Below, in pieces: positions 9,684 to 17,324 of a stretch of DNA of 64,000 bases. Numbering within the stretch: position 1 is the stretch's first letter; every line of letters begins with the position of its first letter. The notes under the pieces are model-generated. The model did no database searches. It had not been told where the DNA came from and saw only the letters and a list, made by a program, of their open reading frames with translations. The translations under genes and the position numbers were made by a program. The DNA is from DAIDKA01 sp036521075 (GTDB taxonomy: Bacteria > Pseudomonadota > Gammaproteobacteria > Steroidobacterales > Steroidobacteraceae): contig DATDIL010000135.1 in NCBI GenBank assembly GCA_036521075.1, forward strand, positions 130,329 to 194,328. The letters are read 5' to 3'.

Positions 9684-11369
9684 ATGATGCGTCGATTGGT
9701 CCCCCCGACCCTGTTTGTCGTCGCGTCCGTCGCGATACCGGTGATGAGCGCCTACGCGAGCCCCGATCTGATCGCGGCAGCCAGCATACCCGCCACCTAT
9801 GAGGACCTGAACAACCAGACGGCCGCGCCGCTTGAGAACGGCGTCCCGGGCAACCGCCTCGGCGGTTTCGGCTCATCCATCACCTACGCGGGTGGAGACA
9901 CGTTTTTGATGCTGCCGGATCGCGGTCCGAATGCCGTGGAGTTTGCTTCCGCCATCGACAGCACGGTTTCGTACATCAATCGCTTCCACACTTTCAATCT
10001 GCGCCTGCTGCCCGCCACGCCGGCAGACGAGGGTGTGCAAGATAGCAACACTACCCCGAATCCAGTGAGCGGCCTGAAGCCTCCATTTGATGTTTCCGGG
10101 CTGCCGTTCATTCTGACACCGACCTTGCGTGCGACTACGCTCCTGTGGAGCCCGACGCCGCTTAGCTACGGTGCCGCCGGCGCGTTCACGGATGACAAGG
10201 GCAATCCCATCGGTCCTGGAGCGCCGGCGCTCAACGCCACGAATCATAGATATTATTTCACGGGCCGTTCGGACGGCTTTGCGTACAATCCGGCCAAGCC
10301 GGCCGTATATCCGAATCTTTCCAACAATCCGAACAATGCGCGCCTGGATCCGGAGAGCATCAAGATCTCGAACGACGGGCTGTCCGTGTTTTTTTCCGAC
10401 GAATACGGTCCCTACGTCTACCAGTTTGCGCGTGCCACCGGTGAGCGCATTCGCTCCTTCAGATTGCCGGACAGTTTCGCGGTAATTCCGAATACGACCA
10501 CGAATACCGAGACCGGAGGCTTCGGCACGGACACACAGAACAGCAACAGCTCACGCCTGGAGGGGCGCATTGCCAACAAGGGCGCGGAAGGCCTGGCCAT
10601 CACCCCCGACGGCAAGACATTGGTGGTGGCTCTTCAGAGCGCACTGATCCAGGATGGGGGTACCGGACCCAATGGAGCGTTCACGCGTATCGTCACTATC
10701 GACATTGGCAGCGGCAATGTCACAGCGCAGTACGCTTATCCGCTGTTTGCCACCAAACCCGGAAAGTACACTACGATCAGCGAGCTACTCGCCGTCAATG
10801 ACCATCAGTTCTTGGTCGATGAGCGAGATGGGAAGGGTTTCGAAGGCGGCGGTGCCGCCAGCTACAAGGTCTTGAATCTGGTTGACATTCAAGCGCAAGG
10901 TGTTGCAGATGTCAGCAACAACGCGAGCTTCTTGAAGAACAGCCCAGCAGCCGTAGCACTGCAAAAGATACCGTTCTTGGATATTGTGGCGGTGATCAAG
11001 GCGCACGGCCTGGATCCAAGCCTCGACCTGCCTGCTAAGCTGGAGGGTATCACCTTCGGCCAGGACGTTACCCTCAACGCAGTTACGAAGCACACGTTGT
11101 ACCTCTCAAGTGACAATGATTTCCTCGGCAGCTTCGTTCTCGATGATGACCTGCAGGCGGATGTCCACGATAATCCAACGAAGATCTTCGTCTTTGATTT
11201 CAACCAGAGTGATCTGGACTCCCTGGGGCCAGCAAGCACGGCACAGAATCTGGGATGGAAATACGTCGCGCAGCCGCTCGTGTCGGAGCAGGTGCCGGAT
11301 TTCTTTTCGCCGGAGCAGTTCCCCTCTTTCTTATTCGGGCCCCCCACATTTGATTCCCGCGGCCGTTAG
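9684..11369 (+). CDS. Secreted esterase-like activity of phytase family protein
   Basis: 561-residue exported protein. A signal peptide of about 25 residues ends near SAYASPDL. The body resembles the esterase-like activity of phytase family (Pfam PF13449), a beta-propeller found in secreted or periplasmic bacterial proteins. Visible landmarks are GGFGSSITYAGGDTFLMLPDRG near the N-terminus, a central DPESIKISNDGLSVFFSDEYG segment and EGLAITPDGKTLVVALQS. The ATG at 9684 is preceded by AGGAG about 6 bases away. It is a single gene in its direction, with flanking spacers of 146 and 269 bases. A phosphatase or esterase role is inferred from the family name only. Confidence 0.75.
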   Translation: MMRRLVPPTLFVVASVAIPVMSAYASPDLIAAASIPATYEDLNNQTAAPLENGVPGNRLGGFGSSITYAGGDTFLMLPDRGPNAVEFASAIDSTVSYINRFHTFNLRLLPATPADEGVQDSNTTPNPVSGLKPPFDVSGLPFILTPTLRATTLLWSPTPLSYGAAGAFTDDKGNPIGPGAPALNATNHRYYFTGRSDGFAYNPAKPAVYPNLSNNPNNARLDPESIKISNDGLSVFFSDEYGPYVYQFARATGERIRSFRLPDSFAVIPNTTTNTETGGFGTDTQNSNSSRLEGRIANKGAEGLAITPDGKTLVVALQSALIQDGGTGPNGAFTRIVTIDIGSGNVTAQYAYPLFATKPGKYTTISELLAVNDHQFLVDERDGKGFEGGGAASYKVLNLVDIQAQGVADVSNNASFLKNSPAAVALQKIPFLDIVAVIKAHGLDPSLDLPAKLEGITFGQDVTLNAVTKHTLYLSSDNDFLGSFVLDDDLQADVHDNPTKIFVFDFNQSDLDSLGPASTAQNLGWKYVAQPLVSEQVPDFFSPEQFPSFLFGPPTFDSRGR

Positions 11370-11398
11370 GGTTCTTCCAAGAGGGTCTCGGAGGTTGT

Positions 11399-11428
11399 GC
11401 CGACGCCATCGACGCAGATGGCGCCGGC
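11399..11428. terminator. Strong stem-loop after the phytase-like gene
   Basis: GCCGACGCCATC and GATGGCGCCGGC pair with one mismatch around a six-base loop, starting 29 bases after the stop at 11369. There is no U-tract on either strand, so it is at best a weak or factor-assisted terminator. A second small GC-rich hairpin follows around 11436-11450. The rest of the 269-base spacer up to 11638 shows nothing else clear. Confidence 0.4.
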
Positions 11429-11638
11429 ACTTAGGCCCCGGCGGCGGGGTCATCACGACGCACTCCTACATCGGCGCCGCCGCGCTCTCGTGACCGGTGA
11501 CTCGGCCGTTATCCAGCGGTCATCCCGTCCTCCTGCCCCCGATATCAGGGAACCAACCCCGGATTGACGGCGTTCCAAACTCACCCCTATCCTGGGTGCC
11601 TCGGAGTCGGCGACACATCGGAACACAGGGAGTATCGG

Positions 11639-12565
11639 ATGAAAACAGGGCTCATCGCGGCCGCGTGCGGCTTTGTCGTGCTCGCCACGGCAGGCAGGGC
11701 GCAGGTTCCCGCCAACATCGCCGAGAAGGTCCGCGCCGCGGGCCAGGCCATGGACCCCACGATCGGCCAGCTCTACGCGCCAATGTTCCCGAAGGAGGTC
11801 TGGGCCGGCGTCAGCATCCAGCGCGATATCGCCTATGGCTCCGATCCACTGCAGAAGCTTGACGTGTTCACGGCGGATGGGGCCACGGGCAAGAAGCTTC
11901 CGGTACTGCTGTTCGTGCACGGCGGCGGCTTCACGCGTGGCGACAAGCACGGCGACTTCTATCCTGACAATATCACCCTGTGGGCCGCCAAGAACGGCAT
12001 GGTCGGAGTCAACATCGACTATCGCCTCGCGCCGAAGGACCCCTGGCCGGCGGGTGTCAAGGATCTAGCCTCGGCGATTGCCTGGACCCATGCCAATATC
12101 GCGCGCTACGGCGGCGATCCCAACCGCATCGTGCTGTTCGGCCATTCGGCCGGCGCCAACCATGTCGCCGACTACGCTGCCCACCCCGAGGTGCGAGGCG
12201 CGGAGGCATCTTCGGTCAAAGGCGTGATCATGCTCTCGCCAGCATATGCCACCGCCCCGGCTGCCCGCCCGAACGCCTACTATGGCCGGGACGCCGATCT
12301 CGGCTCGGCGCAGGGGCAGATCACACGCCTGACCGCAAGTCCGTACCCGCTGTTTTATGGCTATGCGGAGTTCGATCCGCCACCGATGAAAGCGACGGCC
12401 ACCGCCCTGATTGAGGGCCTGTGCCGGACCAGGAGCCGCTGCCCCAAATCTGTGGAGCTGAAGGACTCCAACCACTTCTCGGAAGGCATGGCGGTCGGCA
12501 CCCCTGATCAGCAGCTGACCGGGCCGCTGCTAAAATGGATCAAGGCGCTGCCGCGGAAGGGATAG
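11639..12565 (+). CDS. Exported alpha/beta-hydrolase (HSL-type carboxylesterase)
   Basis: 308-residue alpha/beta-hydrolase of the hormone-sensitive lipase-like group. A signal peptide ends near GRAQVPA. The oxyanion motif HGGG is at residues 94-97, the nucleophile S170 lies in GHSAG, and a late HFSE supplies the likely catalytic His (about 282), with the acid expected in YAEFDPP. The start at 11639 has AGGGA upstream, and the leader-like sequence MKTGLIAAAC supports it. It probably hydrolyses small acyl esters in the periplasm. The next gene, an oxidoreductase, starts 42 bases downstream in the same direction. Confidence 0.83.
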   Translation: MKTGLIAAACGFVVLATAGRAQVPANIAEKVRAAGQAMDPTIGQLYAPMFPKEVWAGVSIQRDIAYGSDPLQKLDVFTADGATGKKLPVLLFVHGGGFTRGDKHGDFYPDNITLWAAKNGMVGVNIDYRLAPKDPWPAGVKDLASAIAWTHANIARYGGDPNRIVLFGHSAGANHVADYAAHPEVRGAEASSVKGVIMLSPAYATAPAARPNAYYGRDADLGSAQGQITRLTASPYPLFYGYAEFDPPPMKATATALIEGLCRTRSRCPKSVELKDSNHFSEGMAVGTPDQQLTGPLLKWIKALPRKG

Positions 12566-12607
12566 GTTGCTTTGACCCATGTGCCGAGCGAAACATTCAA
12601 GGAGCTC

Positions 12608-13576
12608 ATGTCCATGACGGAACAGTCGGCGCATCGGCCACTCGCAGGCAGGGCCATCACTTACAAGCGCCCGGGCGGATACGAGGTAATCGAGATCTGC
12701 GAACGCACGGTGCGGCCGCCTGGCGTCGGCGAGGTTCGCATCAAAGTAAAGGCGGCGGCGGTGAACCCGACCGACATAGGTCTTCGCCAGCGGGGGATTC
12801 CCGATCAAACCTGGACTGTGGTGCCGGGCATGGATGCCGCGGGTATCATCGAGTCTGTCGGGTGGGGCGTGTCGCGCCTTCAGGCTGGGCAGAAGGTCAT
12901 GGCAGCCGTCATGCCGCGCCGACCCGAAGGTGGAGCGCAGGCCGAGCACATCGTAGTGCCCGCGCCCTCGGTTGTTCCAATACCCGAGGGTGTTTCATTG
13001 GTGGAAGCCTCCACTGTGCCGATGAATGGACTGACGGCGCTGCGCGCACTGGAGCTTGCCGCGCTGGGCAGGGGGCGGCTCTTTGCCGTAAGCGGCGGTG
13101 CCGGCCTCCTGGCTCATTACGCAATCGCGGCCGCAAAACGGCAGGGGCAAAAGGTGATTGCTGACGCCAAACCAGAAGAAGTCGAATTGGTACGCAGCTA
13201 CGGAGCGGATATTGTAGTTGCGCGCGGAGCGGGCTTTGCCGATGCGATTCGTCGCGAGGCGCCCGCAGGTGTCGACGCGCTGCTCGACACGGCGCTGCTC
13301 GCGGAAGGGTCCTTCGGCGCGATCCGTGACGAAGGCGTCTACATCCCGGTTCGCGGCTGGGGAGACAAACCGAGCGAGCGGGAAATCAAGATCAAGCCAG
13401 TCTTTGTGTCCGAAGTCCTCGAACGTACCGAATGGCTCGAACTGCTGCGCGACATGGTCGCGGCCGCGCAGATCAAGCTGCGCGTGGCAGGGGAATACGC
13501 GCCCGAGCGCATTGCCGATGCGCAGCGTGCGCTTGAGGCCGGCGGCCTTCGCGGCCGAGCGGTTGTGCTTTTCTAG
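12608..13576 (+). CDS. Medium-chain (quinone oxidoreductase-like) zinc-independent dehydrogenase
   Basis: 322-residue NAD(P)H-dependent oxidoreductase of the medium-chain superfamily, quinone oxidoreductase branch. It has the N-terminal GroES-like fold (VNPTDIGLRQRG, VVPGMDAAGIIESVG) and a Rossmann domain with the SGGAGLLAHYAIAAAK nucleotide-binding loop. Structural-zinc cysteines are absent. AAGGAGCTC directly precedes the ATG at 12608; the frame is open back to a TTG at 12572. It probably reduces an alpha,beta-unsaturated carbonyl or quinone. It may share a transcript with the esterase upstream. Confidence 0.8.
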   Translation: MSMTEQSAHRPLAGRAITYKRPGGYEVIEICERTVRPPGVGEVRIKVKAAAVNPTDIGLRQRGIPDQTWTVVPGMDAAGIIESVGWGVSRLQAGQKVMAAVMPRRPEGGAQAEHIVVPAPSVVPIPEGVSLVEASTVPMNGLTALRALELAALGRGRLFAVSGGAGLLAHYAIAAAKRQGQKVIADAKPEEVELVRSYGADIVVARGAGFADAIRREAPAGVDALLDTALLAEGSFGAIRDEGVYIPVRGWGDKPSEREIKIKPVFVSEVLERTEWLELLRDMVAAAQIKLRVAGEYAPERIADAQRALEAGGLRGRAVVLF

Positions 13577-13589
13577 CGGGTCGCAAAGC

Positions 13590-13611
13590 ATCCCGAACCG
13601 GCAATCGGGAT
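13590..13611. terminator. Stem-loop between convergent genes
   Basis: Seven-base perfect stem ATCCCGA/TCGGGAT with an eight-base loop, in the 52-base gap between the convergent genes ending at 13576 and 13629. There is no clear U-tract. Its position suits a bidirectional transcription barrier. Confidence 0.35.
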
Positions 13612-13628
13612 CCCGTGCGTGATGGCGT

Positions 13629-14909
13629 CTATTTGAAAATCTGTCCGGCGTAGTCGCTCAGGAAATCCCGCCAGAGGAACCAATAGTGCCGTCCGGGGAT
13701 CTCTTTATATGAGGTCGGAAAATCCTTTGACTTCAAATCGGCTTCGAGCGCGACGGTGCCGGCTCGAGCCATGTCGGTATCCCCCGCGCCCGTCCAATAG
13801 AGCTTCACCCCATCCTTCTTGATCTCCATGAGCTGTGATTCGAAGGTCGGATCGCCCACTCGGCCGCCAGCGCTGAATACGCCGATATAGCCAAACAGGT
13901 TGGGATTGTTGTTTGTCGTGGTGACCGTCTGCCCGCCGCCCATCGAAAGTCCGGCAATCGCGCGATGATTCTTGTCGGAGTAGACGCGATAGGTTTTCTC
14001 CACGAACGGTATCACGTCCTTCACGATGCTTTCCGGGTAAGACCCCGCGTAGGGCTGCGCGGGGAATTGCGGCCGCGAACCGGTACCCGAGGAGGCATTG
14101 CCAACGGGATTGCGGGCCGCGCCTGCGGCTCCTGCGCCCGGATTTGGCGCGGGCGCCGTCACTTGTTGCACGGACGGAGTCGGTCCGTCGCCGAAACCTT
14201 GCGCAACGGTCTGAGTCGCATTTCCATTGGGCATCACCACGATCATCGGTACCGCTTTGGCCGCCGCGATCAGGTTGTCCATGATGATATTCGCGCGGCC
14301 CATCGTCATCCAGGCATCCTCGTCTCCTCCGGCACCGTGCAGCAGGTAGAGCACCGGATACCGCTTCGAACCGTTGGCCTGGTAGTGCGGCGGTAGGTAG
14401 ACGTACATGCGTCGCTGATCCAAGTGCAGCGTCGGCGACGGATACCACACCTGCTCGATTGTCCCGTGCGGCACGTCTTTGAAATCCCACGTTGCATCCG
14501 CAGGACCGCTGACCATCAGCAAGCTGCTGAAACGGTTGCCGTCGCGTTCCGTCTCCGAGTTCGATGGATCCAGCGTCCGTACGCCGTCGACCAAAAACCA
14601 ATAACCATATAGTTGCGCGGCGAGTGGTCCGACCGTCGTGGACCATACACCCTGCTCGTCTTTCGTCATCGGCATTTGGGTCGCGCCGACCCAATCGGCA
14701 TTGAAGGTCACTTCCGAGGCCTTCGGCGCATAGATGCGAAACGTTACATGATGATCGTCGAAAATTTGCGGTGAGCGCAGTCGCGGCGCAGTCGTGACTG
14801 TGGGCGCCGCACTCGCTCTGGGTGCCGCCGGCATCGCCTGATTCTGGCCGTGCGCGGAGGCGGCAAGCATTGCGGCGGCGATGGCCAATCCTGAGTAGTT
14901 GCGATTCAT
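13629..14909 (-). CDS. Exported esterase, enterochelin/feruloyl esterase-like with N-terminal E-set domain
   Basis: 426-residue secreted serine esterase. A signal peptide (AAAMLAASAHGQ) is followed by an Ala/Pro linker. An immunoglobulin-like E-set module occupies residues about 50-140 (VTFRIYAPKASEVTF). The esterase D-type alpha/beta-hydrolase domain has YLLHGAGGDEDAW, the nucleophile elbow GLSMGG and a C-terminal GRHYWFLWRDFL with the likely catalytic His. This layout matches feruloyl/acetyl xylan esterases and IroE/Fes-like proteins. A Gly/Ala/Pro-rich insert (about residues 235-265) breaks the domain. GAGGAAG sits before the ATG at 14909, which decides it over an upstream GTG at 14930. 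Release of aromatic or acetyl groups from plant polysaccharide is a reasonable guess. Confidence 0.82.
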   Translation of the reverse strand: MNRNYSGLAIAAAMLAASAHGQNQAMPAAPRASAAPTVTTAPRLRSPQIFDDHHVTFRIYAPKASEVTFNADWVGATQMPMTKDEQGVWSTTVGPLAAQLYGYWFLVDGVRTLDPSNSETERDGNRFSSLLMVSGPADATWDFKDVPHGTIEQVWYPSPTLHLDQRRMYVYLPPHYQANGSKRYPVLYLLHGAGGDEDAWMTMGRANIIMDNLIAAAKAVPMIVVMPNGNATQTVAQGFGDGPTPSVQQVTAPAPNPGAGAAGAARNPVGNASSGTGSRPQFPAQPYAGSYPESIVKDVIPFVEKTYRVYSDKNHRAIAGLSMGGGQTVTTTNNNPNLFGYIGVFSAGGRVGDPTFESQLMEIKKDGVKLYWTGAGDTDMARAGTVALEADLKSKDFPTSYKEIPGRHYWFLWRDFLSDYAGQIFK

Positions 14910-14955
14910 GGGGACTTCCTCGTGCACCACACACCGGCCCTAGACCGAAGCCCTC

Positions 14956-15558
14956 TCATCGCTTCAGAGTCAGGGATGACATGTCCACGTCCGCGGGCGC
15001 ATGACCGAAATACCGATACCCTTGTAAAACGATGGCTTTGAATTTCCTGGTAAGTTGCGGCACCTTGGTGGTCGCGGCCTTCAAATCAGCGCTCACGCCG
15101 GCGTCGAAGCTCGTTTTGGCCGCGAGGTTCCTGGCGATATCCACATCAATGCTGGTGATTGCCTGTGCGGCGTCCCGAGATGAGTCGAAATACTTCGAAT
15201 CACTCTGAGCCAGGAAGATCCTCGGAGCCAGGGCGGCGAGGGCGTTGTTCTCGTTCTCCATGGCTGTCAGCAGATCCTTCGAATCCTTGCTGAACGCCTT
15301 GAGATCCGATTGCCCGGAATCCTCTCCGACCCTTGCGAAATAGGAGTGGGCGACGACTGCCGTCGACTTAAGCTTGGATTGAAGGGCACCGACATAATGA
15401 GAATATTCCGCACCGGCCTGTGCGTGGGAGGCGAATACCGGGTCCGCAGCTGACGAGGAAGCGGCGCGACCGGCCATTGAACCCACGCAGATGGCAATGA
15501 TTGTTGCAGCCAGAATCAGCCGCCGAACGTGCCTGGATTTTGACGGACCCACGTGCAT
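14956..15558 (-). CDS. Exported protein of unknown function
   Basis: 200-residue protein with an N-terminal export signal (RLILAATIIAICVGSMAGRAA) and a predicted helical mature domain rich in Ala, Ser, Lys and Asp. It has no cysteine in the mature part and no recognised motif. It lies 46 bases upstream of the esterase at 13629 on the same strand, so the two may be co-transcribed. A TTG at 15561 sits next to the ATG at 15558; AAGGAG is about 12 bases from the ATG and 9 from the TTG. Function unknown. Confidence 0.6.
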   Translation of the reverse strand: MHVGPSKSRHVRRLILAATIIAICVGSMAGRAASSSAADPVFASHAQAGAEYSHYVGALQSKLKSTAVVAHSYFARVGEDSGQSDLKAFSKDSKDLLTAMENENNALAALAPRIFLAQSDSKYFDSSRDAAQAITSIDVDIARNLAAKTSFDAGVSADLKAATTKVPQLTRKFKAIVLQGYRYFGHAPADVDMSSLTLKR

Positions 15559-15798
15559 CAACGATTGCAGCTCCTTCTCGCAAAGCGCGTCAGTGCCGAT
15601 TCCTGACCCGAATGCAGCGATGTTCGCGAATATACTCCAGTGCTTCGGGACGCTGCACGTTTGCTCCGCGGTTGAGGCCTAAGTCCGCCCCAAGAGCCTC
15701 GCTTGATCGCTGCTGCGCGGGTTCAGGGCTGTGGCCGGTATGCAGGTATAATCTGCGCCTGCCCCTCTCTTCCGGTCAGTTGGTCCACGGAGAAACGC

Positions 15799-16341
15799 AT
15801 GCGATCCGCTATCAAGACCGCCTTGGTCGTTACCGCCGCTGCCGTAGGCTTGAGTGCCGCCGGCTTTGCCATCGCCCAGACCGATCCAAAAATCGGCACG
15901 ACCGTCACTGATCCGCCCGGACCTGTGCCGGATCCCAGCCATGTGCCCGTAGTCCTTCCCAAGGACATCAAATGCATCGGCAAAGAAGGCGCGCAGCAGA
16001 CCTGCGTTTTGTTCGGCGATCCCAATAAGGCAGGCCTTTACGGTGTGATCTACAAATGGTGGCCGGGCCATTTCTCCAAGCCGCATTTCCATGACCAGGA
16101 CCGCTATGCGTACGTGATCTCCGGAACGTGGTGGGTTTCCACCAGCAATGTCTATGACGAGCGAACCACCTACCCGGTCCATGCGGGCACGGTGGCGATC
16201 GACGTGAAAAATACCGTGCATTGGGACGGCGCCCGCACTGGCGAGAAGGAACCGGCGGTCCTGGAACTCGTCGGCATGGGTCCGGTTAAGACCATCTCGG
16301 TTGATGAGAACGGCACGCCCAAGCCTGCCCGCCGTCCCTAA
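15799..16341 (+). CDS. Exported cupin-domain protein
   Basis: 180-residue protein with a cleavable signal (GLSAAGFAIAQTD) and one cupin domain. The metal-binding motif reads HFHDQDRYAYVISG, which supplies two His and a further acidic residue, and a second motif around NTVHWDG supplies the later His. Cupins of this type bind a divalent metal and act as small dioxygenases or sugar-binding modules; the activity is open. GGAGAAAC precedes the ATG at 15799, which is preferred over the earlier ATG at 15703. It is a single gene, followed by a spacer holding a minus-strand transcription unit. Confidence 0.75.
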   Translation: MRSAIKTALVVTAAAVGLSAAGFAIAQTDPKIGTTVTDPPGPVPDPSHVPVVLPKDIKCIGKEGAQQTCVLFGDPNKAGLYGVIYKWWPGHFSKPHFHDQDRYAYVISGTWWVSTSNVYDERTTYPVHAGTVAIDVKNTVHWDGARTGEKEPAVLELVGMGPVKTISVDENGTPKPARRP

Positions 16342-16407
16342 AGCGCGGCGGTAATCCCAGACATTCTGCGGCGCGGCAAAAGCAGCCACGGAAACTCACA
16401 ATCCTTG

Positions 16408-16445
16408 CAAATAAAAATGGTGGAGTCCTCGCGGACCCCACCATT
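16408..16445 (-). terminator. Intrinsic terminator of a short minus-strand transcript
   Basis: On the minus strand AATGGTGG-GGTCC pairs with GGACT-CCACCATT around a four-base loop (16416-16445), and a T-rich run (TTTTTATTT) follows at once. This is the clearest rho-independent terminator in the window. No long minus-strand gene ends here, so it should close the short transcription unit that begins near 16767. Confidence 0.8.
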
Positions 16446-16587
16446 CCTGCTCGAGCACCGCTATCTGCAGACCAAGGTCATCTGCACGGCAACTGCATCG
16501 AAGCGTCCTTCCGTTGGACTCGGTCGCGCGCGTGGCGAACGCCTGCGCGCATCCTCCATGGCCGCCATGGCCGGTACGAGGTTCCGA

Positions 16588-16656
16588 CTAGCGATGTACC
16601 TCGCCACCAACCAGCACGCCCGGAGACGCGATCGAACCAACGTTTGTATGTACCAC
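16588..16656 (-). CDS. Possible small peptide gene with near-perfect Shine-Dalgarno
   Basis: GTG-started ORF of 22 codons. Its ribosome-binding site, AAAGGAGGTGATCC (16659-16672 on the minus strand), is complementary to 13 or more bases of the 16S 3' tail, and AGGAGG lies 8 bases before the GTG. The peptide is neutral to slightly basic (VHTNVGSIASPG near the start, GGEVHR at the end) and has no Cys. A second overlapping frame on the same transcript could encode a 35-residue basic peptide from an ATG near 16570, but it has no Shine-Dalgarno. The unit has its own promoter and terminator. It could be a peptide gene, a leader, or a regulatory RNA in which the strong site serves another purpose. 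Confidence 0.4.
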   Translation of the reverse strand: MVHTNVGSIASPGVLVGGEVHR

Positions 16657-16773
16657 TTGGATCACCTCCTTTAGTTGCCGTGGGCTCCTCATCGGCGCGG
16701 GCCGCCCACCAAAGCCACGCGTTTCAAATCAGAAATCAAGGCTGATAATGTCAAAAGTATACTTAACTGGCTG

Positions 16774-16802
16774 ATTATATTAGGCTATTCAACCAGTGTC
16801 CA
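16774..16802 (-). promoter_or_regulatory. Sigma70-type promoter of the short minus-strand unit
   Basis: Reading on the minus strand, TGGACA (16802-16797) and TATAAT (16779-16774) are separated by exactly 17 bases: 11 of 12 consensus positions with ideal spacing. Transcription would start near 16767, giving about 110 bases of leader before the GTG at 16656 and about 360 bases to the terminator. The leader contains the palindrome AAGTATACTT. The IS element inserted 15 bases upstream of the -35 box, leaving the promoter intact. Confidence 0.6.
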
Positions 16803-16809
16803 CCTTACG

Positions 16810-16817
16810 CAAGCGCG
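16810..16817. repeat. Left target-site duplication of the IS element
   Basis: CAAGCGCG, repeated exactly at 19234-19241 on the other side of the element. An eight-base duplication is in the range known for IS1-like elements. Confidence 0.9.
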
Positions 16818-16835
16818 GGTAGTGTCCTAATTTGG
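16818..16835 (+). repeat. Left terminal inverted repeat of the IS element
   Basis: GGTAGTGTCCTAATTTGG, the exact reverse complement of 19216-19233. The match ends abruptly on the inner side, so the repeat is 18 bases long. Confidence 0.9.
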
Positions 16836-16846
16836 TTTTCAACAAA

Positions 16847-17032
16847 TCAACTCCCCAAGGCGAGCGACAGGGCGCCACGGATCCACTCGGAGACCGTCTG
16901 GTTATTGGCCTTGGCCACGGCCTCGACCCGCTTGCGATCCTCGGCATTGAGGCGGATCGGCACGATGAATGACTTCGCGTCCCCCTTCGGGAACTTGGGG
17001 CGTCCGGGCTTTCTGGGCTTAGGCTGGGTCAA
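16847..17032 (-). CDS. Small ribbon-helix-helix-like protein carried by the IS
   Basis: 61-residue basic protein. After a Pro/Lys/Arg-rich head (KPRKPGRPKFPKG) it has a beta strand (SFIVPIRLN) and two helices ending in NNQTVSEWIRGAL, the usual pattern of Arc/CopG-type ribbon-helix-helix proteins. Such proteins bind DNA as dimers. Its start overlaps the end of the 101-residue gene by 14 bases, so the two are translationally coupled. It may regulate the element or assist transposition. A plasmid-type antitoxin role is possible, but no toxin fold is recognised in the partner. Confidence 0.6.
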   Translation of the reverse strand: MTQPKPRKPGRPKFPKGDAKSFIVPIRLNAEDRKRVEAVAKANNQTVSEWIRGALSLALGS

Positions 17033-17324
17033 GATTCCTGAACTCCTGAACGATGGCGGCTCGGACCGCAGTTTCCGGGGATACGGCTGGCGGGATGTGC
17101 AGCACGGTCACGTGACGCTTGGGCTGGGCCGGATCGTCCGTGGCATGGGACCACGCATAGGCGGTATTCGCCTTGGGGTGGCCGTAGAGGTCGAACACCT
17201 CCACGATCCCCTCCCAGACGGTTTTGCCTTGGAACACCTCTTTCACGGGCACGCTGGCGCGGTGAGTCGCCTGAACGCCGTGCAATTTGTGGATGACTTC
17301 CCGTAATTCATCAATATGGGTCAT
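17019..17324 (-). CDS. Unrecognised IS accessory protein
   Basis: 101-residue protein with a mixed alpha/beta look: an N-terminal helix (IDELREVIHKLH), then strands around VKEVFQGKTVWEG and EVFDLYGHPKANTAYAWSH. A late VTVLHIPP strand and a C-terminal helix complete it. No family is recognised. The AYAWSH segment and the length suggest a compact enzyme-like or nucleic-acid-binding fold, but nothing catalytic is certain. Its ATG overlaps the transposase stop by four bases (ATGA) and its end overlaps the next gene, so all three minus-strand genes form one operon inside the element. Confidence 0.55.
   Translation of the reverse strand: MTHIDELREVIHKLHGVQATHRASVPVKEVFQGKTVWEGIVEVFDLYGHPKANTAYAWSHATDDPAQPKRHVTVLHIPPAVSPETAVRAAIVQEFRNLDPA

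Noticed and set aside
16588..16656. Resemblance of the 22-codon peptide to a flagellin N-terminus (VHTNVGSI)
   Set aside because: The match is only about eight residues, no flagellin-type continuation or C-terminus is found on either strand, and no sigma28 promoter is seen.
16560..16656. Possible degenerate pqqA-like peptide in a second minus-strand frame
   Set aside because: Tempting because the window has PQQ enzymes, but the frame has no start at the ribosome-binding site and lacks the Glu-x-x-x-Tyr needed for PQQ.
16657..16672. TTGGATCACCTCCTTT, identical to the 3' end of 16S rRNA
   Set aside because: Only the anti-Shine-Dalgarno tail matches; bases before it do not continue the 16S sequence. 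A strong ribosome-binding site on the opposite strand explains the match.
16405..16674. 89-residue plus-strand frame across the short unit
   Set aside because: It reads through the terminator hairpin and the ribosome-binding site of the opposite strand and has no upstream ribosome-binding site.
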